Positions 23,359 through 33,136 are shown, counted from the first letter of the stretch. The stretch is 64,000 nucleotides of DNA from Pedobacter indicus (GCF_003449035.1 NZ_QRGB01000001.1:2790001-2854000); one strand, 5' to 3'. Notes: generated from the sequence alone by a model not told the origin. Program-made: numbers and translations.

Positions 23359-25737
23359 TTACTCATCCCTCAAACTATCCACTGGGTTAGCGATAGCTAC
23401 TTTAATGGCTTGGGAGCTAACCGTGACCAAAGCAATCGCTAAAGCAGCCAAACCCGCCAAAACAAACATCCACCATTGCATTTCTATTCTATAAGCAAAA
23501 TCGTCAAGCCAGCTGTTCATTGCCCACCAGGCTATCGGAGATGCAATAACGATAGCAATCAATACCAACTTGATAAAATCCTTTGAAAGCAGGCTTACAA
23601 TCCCGGACACGGATGCCCCTAGCACCTTGCGAATACCGATTTCTTTACTTCGCTGCTGAGTAGTGTAAGCAACAAGTCCTAATAGACCGAGACAGGCAAT
23701 TAAAATGGCAAGTCCAGAAAACACAGAAGTTAACGAGGCTATTTGCTGCTGTTTTGCAAATTTCCGAGTATAAGCTTCATCGGCAAACTGATAGTCGAAA
23801 GGGTAATTGGGATTGTATTTCTCAAAGATTTCTTTCATCTTTTCGATATTACCCAACATATTGTTATGGGCGTTCAATCTAATATGTATATACCTAGCCC
23901 AACTCGGACCAAAGATCATCATAGGCTCCACTTCTTCATAAGGAGAATTAAGGATAAAATCTTTGACAACACCCACAACGTGCCAAGTCTGTGGATTGTC
24001 ATCTTCTATGTTGCGATGTATTTCAGCGTTGAGAGGATCGGTTAACCTCATACGTTTTACGGCAGTCTCATTTAGCAAAATAGCCTTTGAATCTGAAGGA
24101 TGCTTATACACATCAATATCCCTCCCTTCTTTCAATGTCACACCCATCGTTTCTACGAAGTTGGCATCCGAAGTCATAGTAAAAAACACCACGTTGTAAT
24201 CTTCCGGCTTGCTATTAGCCCAATTATAGCCCCAACTATCCATATTCGGTCTCGTTATCGATCCTGATGAAATGTTTACACTTTCAGCAACATTGGAGCT
24301 TAGCAATTCATTTTTTATTACTTCATAATTTTTCTCTAAATCGCCTTGTAATGAGATATACACCAGGTTATCTTGATTATATCCATTATCTCGATCTTGC
24401 CCGTATTGAATTTGTCGTGATACGATGAGCGTACAAATAATAAGGCAGATTGAAAAGGTAAACTGCAAAACCACCAAGATTCTTCGTGGTGTGATGTTAC
24501 CAATATCAGAAGTTGAAGTACCCTTGAGGGTTTTAATTACTTTAAACGAAGAAAGGAAAAACGCAGGATATATTCCCGCAAAGAAACCCGTAAATAATGT
24601 AAACACAATAAATAGTATCCAGAAAACTGGTTGATTGAAATTAACAACCAATTCTTCACCCATAATCTTATTAAAAACGGGAAGACTTACTATGGTCAAC
24701 ATCAAGGATAGAATGGCCGCAATACTCGCTAATAGAATAGACTCAGAAAGAAACTGTCCAATCAGCGAGGTTTTACGAGCCCCAACTACTTTTCGCACAC
24801 CGACTTCTTTCGCTCGCTTCTCACCTTTGGCTGTACTCAGGTTGACGAAGTTGATACATGCTATAATGAGAATGAACACGCCAACCAGAGCAAAGAGCCG
24901 CACCGTGTTTATTTGACCAGCGACCATCTCGCCGTTGACTGACTTATCGTACAAATGCCATTTACTGGCGGGGTGCAAGAAAATCGTAGCAGCTGTTTCA
25001 CCGTTTGAGTGATCAACTACTAGATTCTTAATTTTCTGGTTCACTGCGTTGTGAGAGACCTTACCATTTAATAATACAAAGGTTTCATAGTTATAGCCAG
25101 TCCAGTACTGATAGTTTACAGAACCTCGTTGATCGAGATAGGACCAGCTACGAAAATACTCTATCTGATGAAAGCGTGAATTATGAGGGATGTCCTCAAT
25201 AACTCCGGTGACGGTCAAACTTGCGGTTGTATCAATTTGAATGGTCTCCCCGACCACATCTGTTTTCCCAAAGAACTTGTTTGCTAAGGAAGCGGTGATA
25301 ACTACATCATTGGGATTTAGGATGGCTTTCTCACTGTTGCCATGAAAGAATTTAAAATCAAATAGCTTAAAAAAGGACGAATCAGCCGCCACTCCAGCAG
25401 CATTAAACCGTTTGTCCCCGATATGCAACAATCCACCAATCCGATAAGTCCGTACCACCTCATCTATTTCAGGATGTTCTTGCTTGAGAACCGGGCCTAG
25501 AATACCTGGTGTAGCACCCCAAGCATGCTTTTCCCCGTCAAACTCGTCGGAAGTAAATACCTGATACAATCGATCCGTAGTACCATAGAACCGGTCGTAC
25601 GTAACCTCATTCTGTATCCAAAGAGCAATCAACGTTGACACCGTCAGACCTAAGGCTAGCCCGAAGATGTTAATAGCTGAGAAAACCTTATTCTTCCAAA
25701 GGTTCCGCCAAGCTATTTTTAAATAATTCCTAATCAT
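23359..25737 (-). CDS. MacB/FtsX-type ABC transporter permease (third of three)
   Basis: A 792-residue inner-membrane protein of the double-FtsX type: N-terminal helix (WKNKVFSAINIFGLALGLTV), a periplasmic MacB core domain, three helices beginning VRLFALVGVFILIIACINFV and GEKRAKEVGVRKVVGARK, then a second core domain and a second FtsX block (QRSKEIGIRKVLGASVSGIV). It ends in NPVDSLRDE. It pairs with the ATPase and HlyD-type adaptor encoded upstream. Such systems use ATP to move periplasmic substrates or peptides. It is the last gene of the operon, 11 bp after the previous one, and clearly paralogous to its two neighbours. Confidence 0.92.
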   Translation of the reverse strand: MIRNYLKIAWRNLWKNKVFSAINIFGLALGLTVSTLIALWIQNEVTYDRFYGTTDRLYQVFTSDEFDGEKHAWGATPGILGPVLKQEHPEIDEVVRTYRIGGLLHIGDKRFNAAGVAADSSFFKLFDFKFFHGNSEKAILNPNDVVITASLANKFFGKTDVVGETIQIDTTASLTVTGVIEDIPHNSRFHQIEYFRSWSYLDQRGSVNYQYWTGYNYETFVLLNGKVSHNAVNQKIKNLVVDHSNGETAATIFLHPASKWHLYDKSVNGEMVAGQINTVRLFALVGVFILIIACINFVNLSTAKGEKRAKEVGVRKVVGARKTSLIGQFLSESILLASIAAILSLMLTIVSLPVFNKIMGEELVVNFNQPVFWILFIVFTLFTGFFAGIYPAFFLSSFKVIKTLKGTSTSDIGNITPRRILVVLQFTFSICLIICTLIVSRQIQYGQDRDNGYNQDNLVYISLQGDLEKNYEVIKNELLSSNVAESVNISSGSITRPNMDSWGYNWANSKPEDYNVVFFTMTSDANFVETMGVTLKEGRDIDVYKHPSDSKAILLNETAVKRMRLTDPLNAEIHRNIEDDNPQTWHVVGVVKDFILNSPYEEVEPMMIFGPSWARYIHIRLNAHNNMLGNIEKMKEIFEKYNPNYPFDYQFADEAYTRKFAKQQQIASLTSVFSGLAILIACLGLLGLVAYTTQQRSKEIGIRKVLGASVSGIVSLLSKDFIKLVLIAIVIASPIAWWAMNSWLDDFAYRIEMQWWMFVLAGLAALAIALVTVSSQAIKVAIANPVDSLRDE

Positions 25738-25748
25738 AATTGGTTTCT

Positions 25749-28181
25749 TTATTCGTCTCGTAAACTATCCACCGGATTCGCTATAGCAGCTTTAATTGCT
25801 TGCGAACTTACCGTAATCAACGCTATTGCAATGGCTAATACTCCTGCTACACCAAACATCCACCACTGTACTTCTATTCTATAAGCAAAATCTTCCAGCC
25901 ATTTATTCATTGCCCACCAAGCTATGGGCGAAGCAATGAGGATGGCGATTAAAACCAGCTTGACAAAGTCGATTGAAAGCAAGCGCACGATTCCCGAAAT
26001 GGACGCACCGAGTACTTTCCGAACACCGATCTCTTTGGTTCGCTGAAATGCTGTCAATGTAGCCAAGCCAAAAAGCCCCAGACAACTGATAATGATGCAA
26101 ACCGTAGTTGCAAGTGTTATCAGCTTAGCCATCTTTCTTTCCGACTCATACAGGTTCTCGATGGTATCATCATAGAAACTGTATTCAAAAGGCGTTTCGG
26201 TATAGATTGCCTCCCATTCCTTTTCAATCAATTTAATAGTCTCGCTCCATTGACCGGGGTTTGATGCGGCAAGTTTGATATTGATTGAATTTAATTGGTT
26301 TTTTGCGGCTACGATAACCACGGGTTCAATCTTAGATGAAAAGTGATGTTGATGAAAATCTGCAACAACCCCAACAATGGTGTGTAAATTTTGATCGCCG
26401 TCAGCAAGTACTTGCCCAATAGCATCTTGCGGGCTCTTATAGCCAAAGGCTTTGATTAATGTTTCATTGACAACATACTCCTCAAGGCTGTCTTTTACGA
26501 CGCCTGACCTTCCGGCCAAAAATTCAAATCGATAGAGATCAGTATAATCTTCATCTCCAAACTTAAAATTAGCGCTTACTTGGGTTGTTACGGTGTCTAC
26601 CTGCCGGAATAGCATATCACCCCATCTGCTGTTATTTAATGGTCGATGGCCGAGCGAAACCATCGCGATTTCCGGATATTTTTCAAGCGCATGCTTAAAC
26701 ACAAAGGGGTCTTTATCCTTATCGGTATATTTGTAGGGTAAGGAAGCTGTAATAATGGCTTCATGGTTGAAGCCCATGTCTTTGTTCATCGAGTACTGCA
26801 ATTGCTGACCCATAATCAAAGCTGAAACGATAAACACCTGTGCAATTATGAATTGAAAAACAATCAAGCTTTTCCGCAATGTCAGTTTGGTACCATGTAA
26901 CTTCTTATCTGTCTGGCCTTTTAATACTTCAACCGTTTGAACGCGGGTGATTAGCCAAGCGGGATAAACGCTTGATATAAAAGTTATAAGCACTAGCAAT
27001 CCACCGACAAAAAGAATGAGATTAGGGTAATTACTAAAATCGTTGAAACCATCAGGGATGAATTCAGTAAAGGTGGTAATAAACAAGATTGATAGCGGAA
27101 CCGATAATAAAAAAGCAAAGAAAACAATCACAAAGGTCTCTAGCATAAAATGAGAGATAAGTGTTCTCGGATTACCTCCCAATGTTTTGCGGACACCAAT
27201 TTCTTTGGAACGCTGTGGTAACTGCGATGTACTTAGATTAATGTAATTGATGCCCGCCAGAATCAATAGAAAGGCAGCAATGCCTATCAATCCATAAAGA
27301 ACTTTTTTATTGGCTGTCCGATCGCGTCCAGCGTATTGAGGTTCAAAATGCTTCTCTGCCAGTGGCAAAACTTCATACCAGTTTTTGAATTTATACTTTT
27401 CCCGAAATTCGCGGGTGAGCTCTTCATTCTTATTATTAATAAAATTTAGCACATACGGTATACTTTGACTATCCTTGACTTTAACAAACAATACATTATC
27501 AGAATTCATGCTAGACCAATTGGTTGCTGTCAAATAATCTTTAGTAAGGCCTACAAATTCCTCTGAATCGAAACTGCTGGGATAGTCAAGATCCTTTACG
27601 ATACCGGAAATTACGCGTGTTACCGTATCACCCATGGTATAATAAGTTAGGGATTTATGAGCGACGGATTCAATAGTTTCACCCGGAAAATATTCACGTG
27701 CTCTACTCTCCGTCAGAACAACCTTGTCAGGTGCGTCCAACGCGGTTTGAGGACTTCCTACTAACCATTTATGTTGCACCATTTTAAAATAATCGGCTGT
27801 AGTCGCGGTTAAGTTTTCAGGCTCTTCAAAGACGAGATCTGGTTGCCCGTTTTTCTGTGGAGCGTCCACTTTTACGACGTAGCGATGATAAACTGGTACT
27901 GCCAGCTCTAATCCCTCGATACTTTTATCCAGCGCGGGATAAATTGCAAGCGGGACACCACCAAATCCGCTTTCTTCACCTTCGAAAACCGCCCGGTTAG
28001 TAATCTGATAAATCCGCTCGCCATCAGGATGTTTCTTGTCGAAGCTAAATTCATAATCGACAATACGAAAGATAACCCAACAGGCACAGATACCGATGCT
28101 TAAGCCCAAGATGTTCAAAGCTGTGAACAATCGATTTCTCCACAGATACCGGAGGGTGATTTTAATATAATTTAGGATCAT
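25749..28181 (-). CDS. MacB/FtsX-type ABC transporter permease (second of three)
   Basis: An 810-residue double-FtsX permease. The N-terminus (WRNRLFTALNILGLSIGICA) and the first FtsX block (QLPQRSKEIGVRKTLGGNPR) are followed by a central KGQTDKKLHGTKLTLRKSLI segment that starts the second half. The second FtsX block (FQRTKEIGVRKVLGASISGI) leads to the C-terminus NPVDSLRDE. The last ~60 residues are nearly the same as in the downstream permease, indicating recent duplication or gene conversion of the 3' ends. The substrate is unknown. It lies 33 bp downstream of the first permease. Confidence 0.92.
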   Translation of the reverse strand: MILNYIKITLRYLWRNRLFTALNILGLSIGICACWVIFRIVDYEFSFDKKHPDGERIYQITNRAVFEGEESGFGGVPLAIYPALDKSIEGLELAVPVYHRYVVKVDAPQKNGQPDLVFEEPENLTATTADYFKMVQHKWLVGSPQTALDAPDKVVLTESRAREYFPGETIESVAHKSLTYYTMGDTVTRVISGIVKDLDYPSSFDSEEFVGLTKDYLTATNWSSMNSDNVLFVKVKDSQSIPYVLNFINNKNEELTREFREKYKFKNWYEVLPLAEKHFEPQYAGRDRTANKKVLYGLIGIAAFLLILAGINYINLSTSQLPQRSKEIGVRKTLGGNPRTLISHFMLETFVIVFFAFLLSVPLSILFITTFTEFIPDGFNDFSNYPNLILFVGGLLVLITFISSVYPAWLITRVQTVEVLKGQTDKKLHGTKLTLRKSLIVFQFIIAQVFIVSALIMGQQLQYSMNKDMGFNHEAIITASLPYKYTDKDKDPFVFKHALEKYPEIAMVSLGHRPLNNSRWGDMLFRQVDTVTTQVSANFKFGDEDYTDLYRFEFLAGRSGVVKDSLEEYVVNETLIKAFGYKSPQDAIGQVLADGDQNLHTIVGVVADFHQHHFSSKIEPVVIVAAKNQLNSINIKLAASNPGQWSETIKLIEKEWEAIYTETPFEYSFYDDTIENLYESERKMAKLITLATTVCIIISCLGLFGLATLTAFQRTKEIGVRKVLGASISGIVRLLSIDFVKLVLIAILIASPIAWWAMNKWLEDFAYRIEVQWWMFGVAGVLAIAIALITVSSQAIKAAIANPVDSLRDE

Positions 28182-28214
28182 AATCGGTTTCTATTTATTC
28201 ATCCTTTAATTCTT

Positions 28215-30617
28215 TTATTCATCTCGTAAACTATCCACCGGATTGGTCAAGGCGGTTTTAATGGTCTGGAAACTAACCGTAAATATCGCTACAACAATGG
28301 CCATCAAAGCTACAAGCCCGAAAAGCCACCAAGGGACATGGACCCGGTAAACAAAGTTTTCTAACCAAGAGCTAGAGAACCACCAGGCTAACGGTATGAC
28401 AATGATGATTGCAACGACAACCAACTTAACGAAGCTGACAGAAATCAACTTCATAATCGACATCATAGACGCTCCTAATACCTTGCGAACACCAATTTCC
28501 TTAACTCGTTGCCTGATAACTAAACTGGAAAGTGCAAAGAGACCTAAACAAGATACCAATACCGTTGCGATGGAAAATAAGGTCAAGATCTTAGAGGTTT
28601 GTTCTTCAGATTTATATAAGGCATTAAACTCCTCATCTAAAAAATGATAGTCGAATAACTTATTGGGATTGTGGGTTTTCCATAGAGTTTCTATTTGTCC
28701 GATAACTGATGTCATATTCTCTGTCTGATTCACTTTGACAAACATCTTTCCGAACCAGTTGTATTCAAGAAACATAACAATAGGGCCAATCTCGTTATGG
28801 AAAGAAGAGAAATTGAAATCTTCTGTAATGATTTTGATTTTCCCTCTTCGTCCATTAAGATTCGCCCACTTGCCTATGGCTTCTTCCGAAGTCCACTCCA
28901 ATGCTTTTAAAGCTGTTTCATTAATAGCGAAGGCGTATTCGGGTTCTTGATCATCAGCCGACTGTGAACGGGCCACATCACCTTGGTTAAAGGGTTCTCC
29001 TGCTACGAGGTCAATATCAAAGACGGAAAGAAAATCTTTTTCTACGGGAACGCCCGTTACACTAAGAGTAAAATCACCCGCTTTTCCGTCAACCGACAGA
29101 CTATATCCTCCTTTTACATCAACTGGAGAATGATAGGAGGCGGTAACTCCGGCAATAGAGGACTGGCTGCCTAATGCATTTTTAAAGGATAGCAACCCGG
29201 AGCTAGTCATGTCCGAAGCATCCAAAACCAAAACTTGCGAACGACTGATACCAGTATCCTTGTCTTGCATATAATGGATCTGACGATGAACGACGACCGT
29301 GCCTAATACAAACAACAAAGAAATACAAAACTGAAAGATAATCAATCCTTTACGAAGGATTACAGCCTTTGAAGTCTGATGAACTTTCCCCTTCAGGCTA
29401 TCGGTAGGTTTGAGAGCTGATAAAACAAGTGCTGGCCCTCCTCCGGCAATGAGTGATATGACGATGAAGAGAACTAACATCGTGATCAAGAACCATCCGC
29501 CGGACCAGGATTCTAAACTGAGTGGAATACCCGTATAAGTATTGAAGAAAGGTATAAGTAAAATAGCGACAGCTAAACCCAATATTAGCGCGAGAGCAGC
29601 GGTTACAAATGATTCAAAAACGAACTGGAAGAACAAATGCCTGCGCAAGGCTCCCATCACTTTTTTTACGCCGATTTCATGTGATCTCTCGGCAGAACGA
29701 GCCATCACGAGGTTAGTAAAGTTGATACAGGCTATCAGCAAAAGCGCAATGGCCATCACGCCCAACACATAGAGATACAAGGGTTTGATACCAGGCATAA
29801 CGTCCGAATGCAAACGAACATCGGTGAGCTTCTGAATTGGAAATCTCACCTCATAACCTGCAGCAATTTCCTCAGCGTATTTATCGCCTATTAGCTGACC
29901 AATCTTTTGGTTCAAACCATCAAACCCCTCAGGCGACTTAAGAAGAAGGTAGGAAATATCGTTGGCCGCTCCCCAGTTTTCTTGCTTGGACCGCGGCAAC
30001 GTAGAATACGCTCCCAAAAGATTGAATTGCAATTGCGAATAAGGCGGAATATCTTCTATAACACCTGTGACTTTCCATGGCTCATCATCTATGATCAGAC
30101 TTTTACCTAAAGCTGCCTCATCACCAAAATATTGCTTCGCTGAAGACTTTGTCAAAACAAGTGAATAAGGATCTTTAAGCGCTTCCGCGGGGTTACCACT
30201 GATAAAGTCGAAACTGAAAATGGAAAAGAAGGAATCATCAGCCAAGACAAAGCTCCCTTCATTAAACAGTTTGTCTTCATGTCGAACGCTGATCGTCTGC
30301 TCGCCACCCGTCCGCTGATAAATACGAACGCCATCTTCTACCTCTGGAAAGGCCTGTTTGAAACTAGGGACAACGGCCGTCGGTGTGTTGGCTGTCTTTG
30401 TAAACTCTGAATCGTTCGGGTTCTTATACTCGAATGATACATAGGCAATCCGATCTGCATTCTTGTGGAAACGATCGTAACGCAACTCATTGATGATATA
30501 GGTACTCAATAAAAAGAAACAGCATATACCAAGAGCCAATCCTCCAATATTGATAATGGAGGAAAGCTTATTTTTTAACAGGTTTCGCCAGGTTGTTTTT
30601 AAAAGATTCTTTATCAT
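28215..30617 (-). CDS. MacB/FtsX-type ABC transporter permease (first of three)
   Basis: An 800-residue double-FtsX permease. Its N-terminus is WRNLLKNKLSSIINIGGLAL, the first FtsX block is ARSAERSHEIGVKKVMGALR, and the second is IRQRVKEIGVRKVLGASMMS. It ends in NPVDSLRDE. It differs more from the other two in its periplasmic domains, so the three may form different heterodimers with the one ATPase. A short remnant of a further permease lies immediately upstream, between this gene and the ATPase gene. Confidence 0.92.
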   Translation of the reverse strand: MIKNLLKTTWRNLLKNKLSSIINIGGLALGICCFFLLSTYIINELRYDRFHKNADRIAYVSFEYKNPNDSEFTKTANTPTAVVPSFKQAFPEVEDGVRIYQRTGGEQTISVRHEDKLFNEGSFVLADDSFFSIFSFDFISGNPAEALKDPYSLVLTKSSAKQYFGDEAALGKSLIIDDEPWKVTGVIEDIPPYSQLQFNLLGAYSTLPRSKQENWGAANDISYLLLKSPEGFDGLNQKIGQLIGDKYAEEIAAGYEVRFPIQKLTDVRLHSDVMPGIKPLYLYVLGVMAIALLLIACINFTNLVMARSAERSHEIGVKKVMGALRRHLFFQFVFESFVTAALALILGLAVAILLIPFFNTYTGIPLSLESWSGGWFLITMLVLFIVISLIAGGGPALVLSALKPTDSLKGKVHQTSKAVILRKGLIIFQFCISLLFVLGTVVVHRQIHYMQDKDTGISRSQVLVLDASDMTSSGLLSFKNALGSQSSIAGVTASYHSPVDVKGGYSLSVDGKAGDFTLSVTGVPVEKDFLSVFDIDLVAGEPFNQGDVARSQSADDQEPEYAFAINETALKALEWTSEEAIGKWANLNGRRGKIKIITEDFNFSSFHNEIGPIVMFLEYNWFGKMFVKVNQTENMTSVIGQIETLWKTHNPNKLFDYHFLDEEFNALYKSEEQTSKILTLFSIATVLVSCLGLFALSSLVIRQRVKEIGVRKVLGASMMSIMKLISVSFVKLVVVAIIIVIPLAWWFSSSWLENFVYRVHVPWWLFGLVALMAIVVAIFTVSFQTIKTALTNPVDSLRDE

Positions 30618-30629
30618 AATTCTATACGT

Positions 30630-30686
30630 TTATTCGTCTCGAAAACTATCTACCGGATTGGCAATGGCTACTTTGACAACGAGCAG
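30630..30686 (-). pseudogene. C-terminal remnant of a fourth ABC permease
   Basis: Directly after the ATPase stop codon the minus strand reads LLVVKVAIANPVDSFRDE and a TAA. This matches the last ~18 residues of the permeases in this operon (AIANPVDSLRDE). No other part of the gene is left. A deletion joining the end of the ATPase gene to the last 54 bases of a permease gene explains the arrangement, so the ancestral operon probably had four permeases. Confidence 0.75.
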
Positions 30687-31361
30687 TTAGCCTACAACTT
30701 CCATTACCACTTGCCCATCGAGCATCCGAATAATCCGATCGCTAAAACGGGCGTCGTGTTCGCTGTGGGTTACCATCACGATGGTGGTTCCTTGTTCATT
30801 TAATTCGGTAAGAAGCTGCATCACTTCATTACCATTATTCGAGTCAAGATTACCCGTAGGCTCATCGGCAAGGATGAGCTTTGGATTGTTAACAACAGCC
30901 CGTGCAACAGCAACGCGTTGCTGTTGCCCCCCCGATAGCTGTTGCGGAAAATGATTACGACGGTGCATAATCTGTACTTTTTCAAGAACCTCCTCTACTC
31001 TTTTTTTACGCTCTGAAGCGGGAACTTTGGTATAAATCAGAGGCAACTCAACATTTTCAAATACCGTAAGCTCGTCGATCAGGTTAAAACTTTGAAAGAC
31101 GAAACCAATGTTATGCTTTCGTAGGTCCGAACGCTTCCGCTCGTTGAATTTGGCGACCTCAATATCGTTAAAGAGGTAACTGCCGCCATCCATATCATCC
31201 AAAAGACCAATGATATTTAACAGGGTCGACTTACCACAACCCGAAGGACCCATAACGGCAACAAATTCGCCTTTTTTAACTTGCATTGACAAATCGTTCA
31301 AAGCAATGGTCTCTACTTCTTCGGTGCGGTAGAATTTTTTAAGATCAGTTATTTTTATCAT
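30687..31361 (-). CDS. MacB/LolD-type ABC transporter ATP-binding protein
   Basis: A 224-residue nucleotide-binding protein with Walker A GPSGCGKST, the Q-loop FVFQSFNLIDEL, signature LSGGQQQRVAVARAVV, Walker B LILADEPTGNLDS, and the H-loop MVTHSEHDARFSD. The EPTGNLDS sequence and small size are typical of the MacB/LolD/FtsE subfamily. It powers the permeases encoded downstream. The start at 31361 fits the family N-terminus (MIKITDLKKFYRTEEVETIA). It lies 17 bp after the adaptor gene. Confidence 0.95.
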   Translation of the reverse strand: MIKITDLKKFYRTEEVETIALNDLSMQVKKGEFVAVMGPSGCGKSTLLNIIGLLDDMDGGSYLFNDIEVAKFNERKRSDLRKHNIGFVFQSFNLIDELTVFENVELPLIYTKVPASERKKRVEEVLEKVQIMHRRNHFPQQLSGGQQQRVAVARAVVNNPKLILADEPTGNLDSNNGNEVMQLLTELNEQGTTIVMVTHSEHDARFSDRIIRMLDGQVVMEVVG

Positions 31362-31378
31362 GTTTATCTGGTTATCAT

Positions 31379-32629
31379 CTATTTAATCACGAGTTCTTGT
31401 ACTTTCTCGTAGGTTTCATAACTCGAAGTTATAACTTTATCGCCCGGCTCCAATCCTTGGATAACTTCATAATAGTCAGGATTTTGACGTCCAAGCTGAA
31501 TATCCACACGGTAAGCAGATTTCCCATCCTTATCGAGCTTAAATATCCAGTTACCACCTGTTTGCTGATAGAAACCTCCCTTGGGAACTAACAATGCCTT
31601 GGTTTCGTCACTTAACGCCAGGCGAATCTGGAGCGTTTGCCCCCTTCTGATACCCTCAGGTACCTCATCCACAAATTCCATATCTACTTGAAAACGCCCG
31701 TTGGTAACCTGTGTATATACTTTTTTGATGCGCAATTTATAAGACTTGCCGGCAAGAGTAAATTCACCTTCCAAATCTGGGTAAATCCTGGTAATATAAT
31801 GTTCATCGATATCGGCTCTTACTTTAAATCCGCTAAGTACGTCAATCTGACCAAGACGCTCACCAGGGTTTTTATTCTGCCCAATTTCTGCATCAAAGGA
31901 AGTCAGCTGCCCATCGACAGGTGCCCGGACAATCAGGTCGCCTACTTTTTGACGCATAAGTTCAAGGGCGCTGCGCGTACGATCGTAAGTCTGCTGACTT
32001 TGTTTGAGGGACTGCTGAGTAGATACTGAATCTTGTCTTAAGATCTGTTTGGTTAACCTGATACGCTCCTTCTGATAATTATATTCGTTGACCGTTTTTT
32101 CAAACTCTTGTCTGGAAATTACCTTACGGTCATATAACTTCTTGTTCATGTCATAGATCCGTTTTGCTTCACGGTAGGCATTTTCAACGTCGGCCATCTG
32201 ATTCAAATGCATCACGGTATTCTGCTGAGCATTCGTTTTGGCAATCTCCATTTGTGTAAGCAAGTTAAGAACCTGTGTCTCCTGATTTACCAAACTAAGT
32301 TCTTGATCTGTATTCGATAAACGCATAATAGGATCATCTTTTTTCAGAACAGCGCCGTCCTCAACAAACTTTTCCTCTACCCGGCCGCCAACAGATGCAT
32401 CGAGATAGATGGTACTAATCGGTAACACGTTTCCGTTCACCGGAATAAATTCACGGAACGAGCCATTTTTAACCTCTGCGATACTGATACGTTCCTGATC
32501 TACATTTAACCTCGAATTTCCACTCGTAAAATAGTAGCTCGCTCCAATTAACAAGATAATTCCCGCGATACCAGCTACGGTGGTTATCCGCTTATTATTC
32601 CATTTCTTTTTGGGTAATGCTCTGTCCAT
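31379..32629 (-). CDS. Periplasmic adaptor (HlyD/MacA-type membrane fusion protein)
   Basis: A 416-residue protein with one N-terminal membrane helix at ~17-33 (ITTVAGIAGIILLIGASYYF). A barrel-sandwich half-motif (VNGNVLPISTIYLDASVGGR) is followed by a long coiled-coil hairpin at ~105-215 rich in Gln and Arg, the second lipoyl half (DLIVRAPVDGQLTSFDAEIG), and C-terminal beta-barrel and membrane-proximal domains (LEPGDKVITSSYE). It would link the ABC permeases to an outer-membrane channel, which is not encoded here. It is the first gene of the operon. The paired palindromes at 32713-32747 lie ~85 bp upstream. Confidence 0.93.
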   Translation of the reverse strand: MDRALPKKKWNNKRITTVAGIAGIILLIGASYYFTSGNSRLNVDQERISIAEVKNGSFREFIPVNGNVLPISTIYLDASVGGRVEEKFVEDGAVLKKDDPIMRLSNTDQELSLVNQETQVLNLLTQMEIAKTNAQQNTVMHLNQMADVENAYREAKRIYDMNKKLYDRKVISRQEFEKTVNEYNYQKERIRLTKQILRQDSVSTQQSLKQSQQTYDRTRSALELMRQKVGDLIVRAPVDGQLTSFDAEIGQNKNPGERLGQIDVLSGFKVRADIDEHYITRIYPDLEGEFTLAGKSYKLRIKKVYTQVTNGRFQVDMEFVDEVPEGIRRGQTLQIRLALSDETKALLVPKGGFYQQTGGNWIFKLDKDGKSAYRVDIQLGRQNPDYYEVIQGLEPGDKVITSSYETYEKVQELVIK

Positions 32630-32643
32630 ACATGCTTTTTATA

Positions 32644-32658
32644 TACAAGCTTATGCCA
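32644..32658 (-). promoter_or_regulatory. Sigma-54-like promoter candidate of the efflux operon, weak
   Basis: The minus strand reads TGGCATAAGCTTGTA. TGGCA matches a -24 element and TTGTA resembles a -12 element, but the spacing is one base short. A start site here would lie only a few bases before the ATG at 32629. It is listed because the enhancer-like palindromes lie at the right distance upstream. Confidence 0.2.
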
Positions 32659-32700
32659 TAATTATATATATCTTATTGTCAGCAACTTATGAAAGTCCAG

Positions 32701-32747
32701 GTTCGTAAAAGTGTTCGTTTTCGAACAGGCATTGTTCGAAAATGAAT
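32701..32747. promoter_or_regulatory. Paired GTTCG-N4-CGAAC palindromes of the efflux operon
   Basis: GTTCGTTTTCGAAC (32713-32726) is a perfect palindrome. GTTCGAAAATGAAT (32734-32747) is a degenerate copy with its centre 21 bp away, and an extra GTTCG half-site begins at 32701. The same unit in the same phase lies upstream of the DUF4097/permease-remnant locus (17084-17119). A dimeric activator or repressor specific to these transporter loci is the simplest reading. Confidence 0.6.
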
Positions 32748-32918
32748 GCTTGAAAACAATGAAGCTACCATCCTACTCCAACTCGAAGTTTATTTTCGCG
32801 CTACTTCACACTTTCTTTATAGCTAAATTTGCTTTACCGATCGCTAATCCTTCTTCAAGGTATCTAAGGTAAAAATCTCGCTAATTTGATATATAAATGT
32901 GGCTAATTTATGCTAGTT

Positions 32919-32994
32919 TAAGACGGACTTCAGTCGGACATTATTCGGACCTTCTTCGGACATTGGTCGTGTGAACACGACTAAACTCCGACTT
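32919..32994. repeat. Element of 11-bp GTCC/GGAC tandem units with hairpin
   Basis: Read on the minus strand there are four 11-base units: AATGTCCGAAG, AAGGTCCGAAT, AATGTCCGACT, GAAGTCCGTCT. Next to them is a perfect hairpin, GTCGTGT-N2-ACACGAC, with AGTCGGAG beyond. The architecture (11-bp units around GTCC plus inverted repeats) is like the element at 15656-15729 although the sequence differs. It lies in the divergent gap between the efflux operon and the small ORF. Apart from this element, the operator and the small ORF, 32630-33310 shows only AT-rich DNA. Confidence 0.65.
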
Positions 32995-33136
32995 ATATAC
33001 GTTTAATCTCCGTAGTACTTCTGAGTTAATATAAAGTACGGGAACAATATTAATTAAACAGATATTTATTTAACTGAAACGATTTTGTTAAATTTTATTC
33101 AGTAAGAAAAATATTTTGTAGCAATCGGATGAGATT

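Noticed and set aside
32644-32658. A firm sigma-54 promoter for the efflux operon
   Set aside because: Spacing is off by one base and the start site would leave almost no leader. Kept only as a weak candidate.
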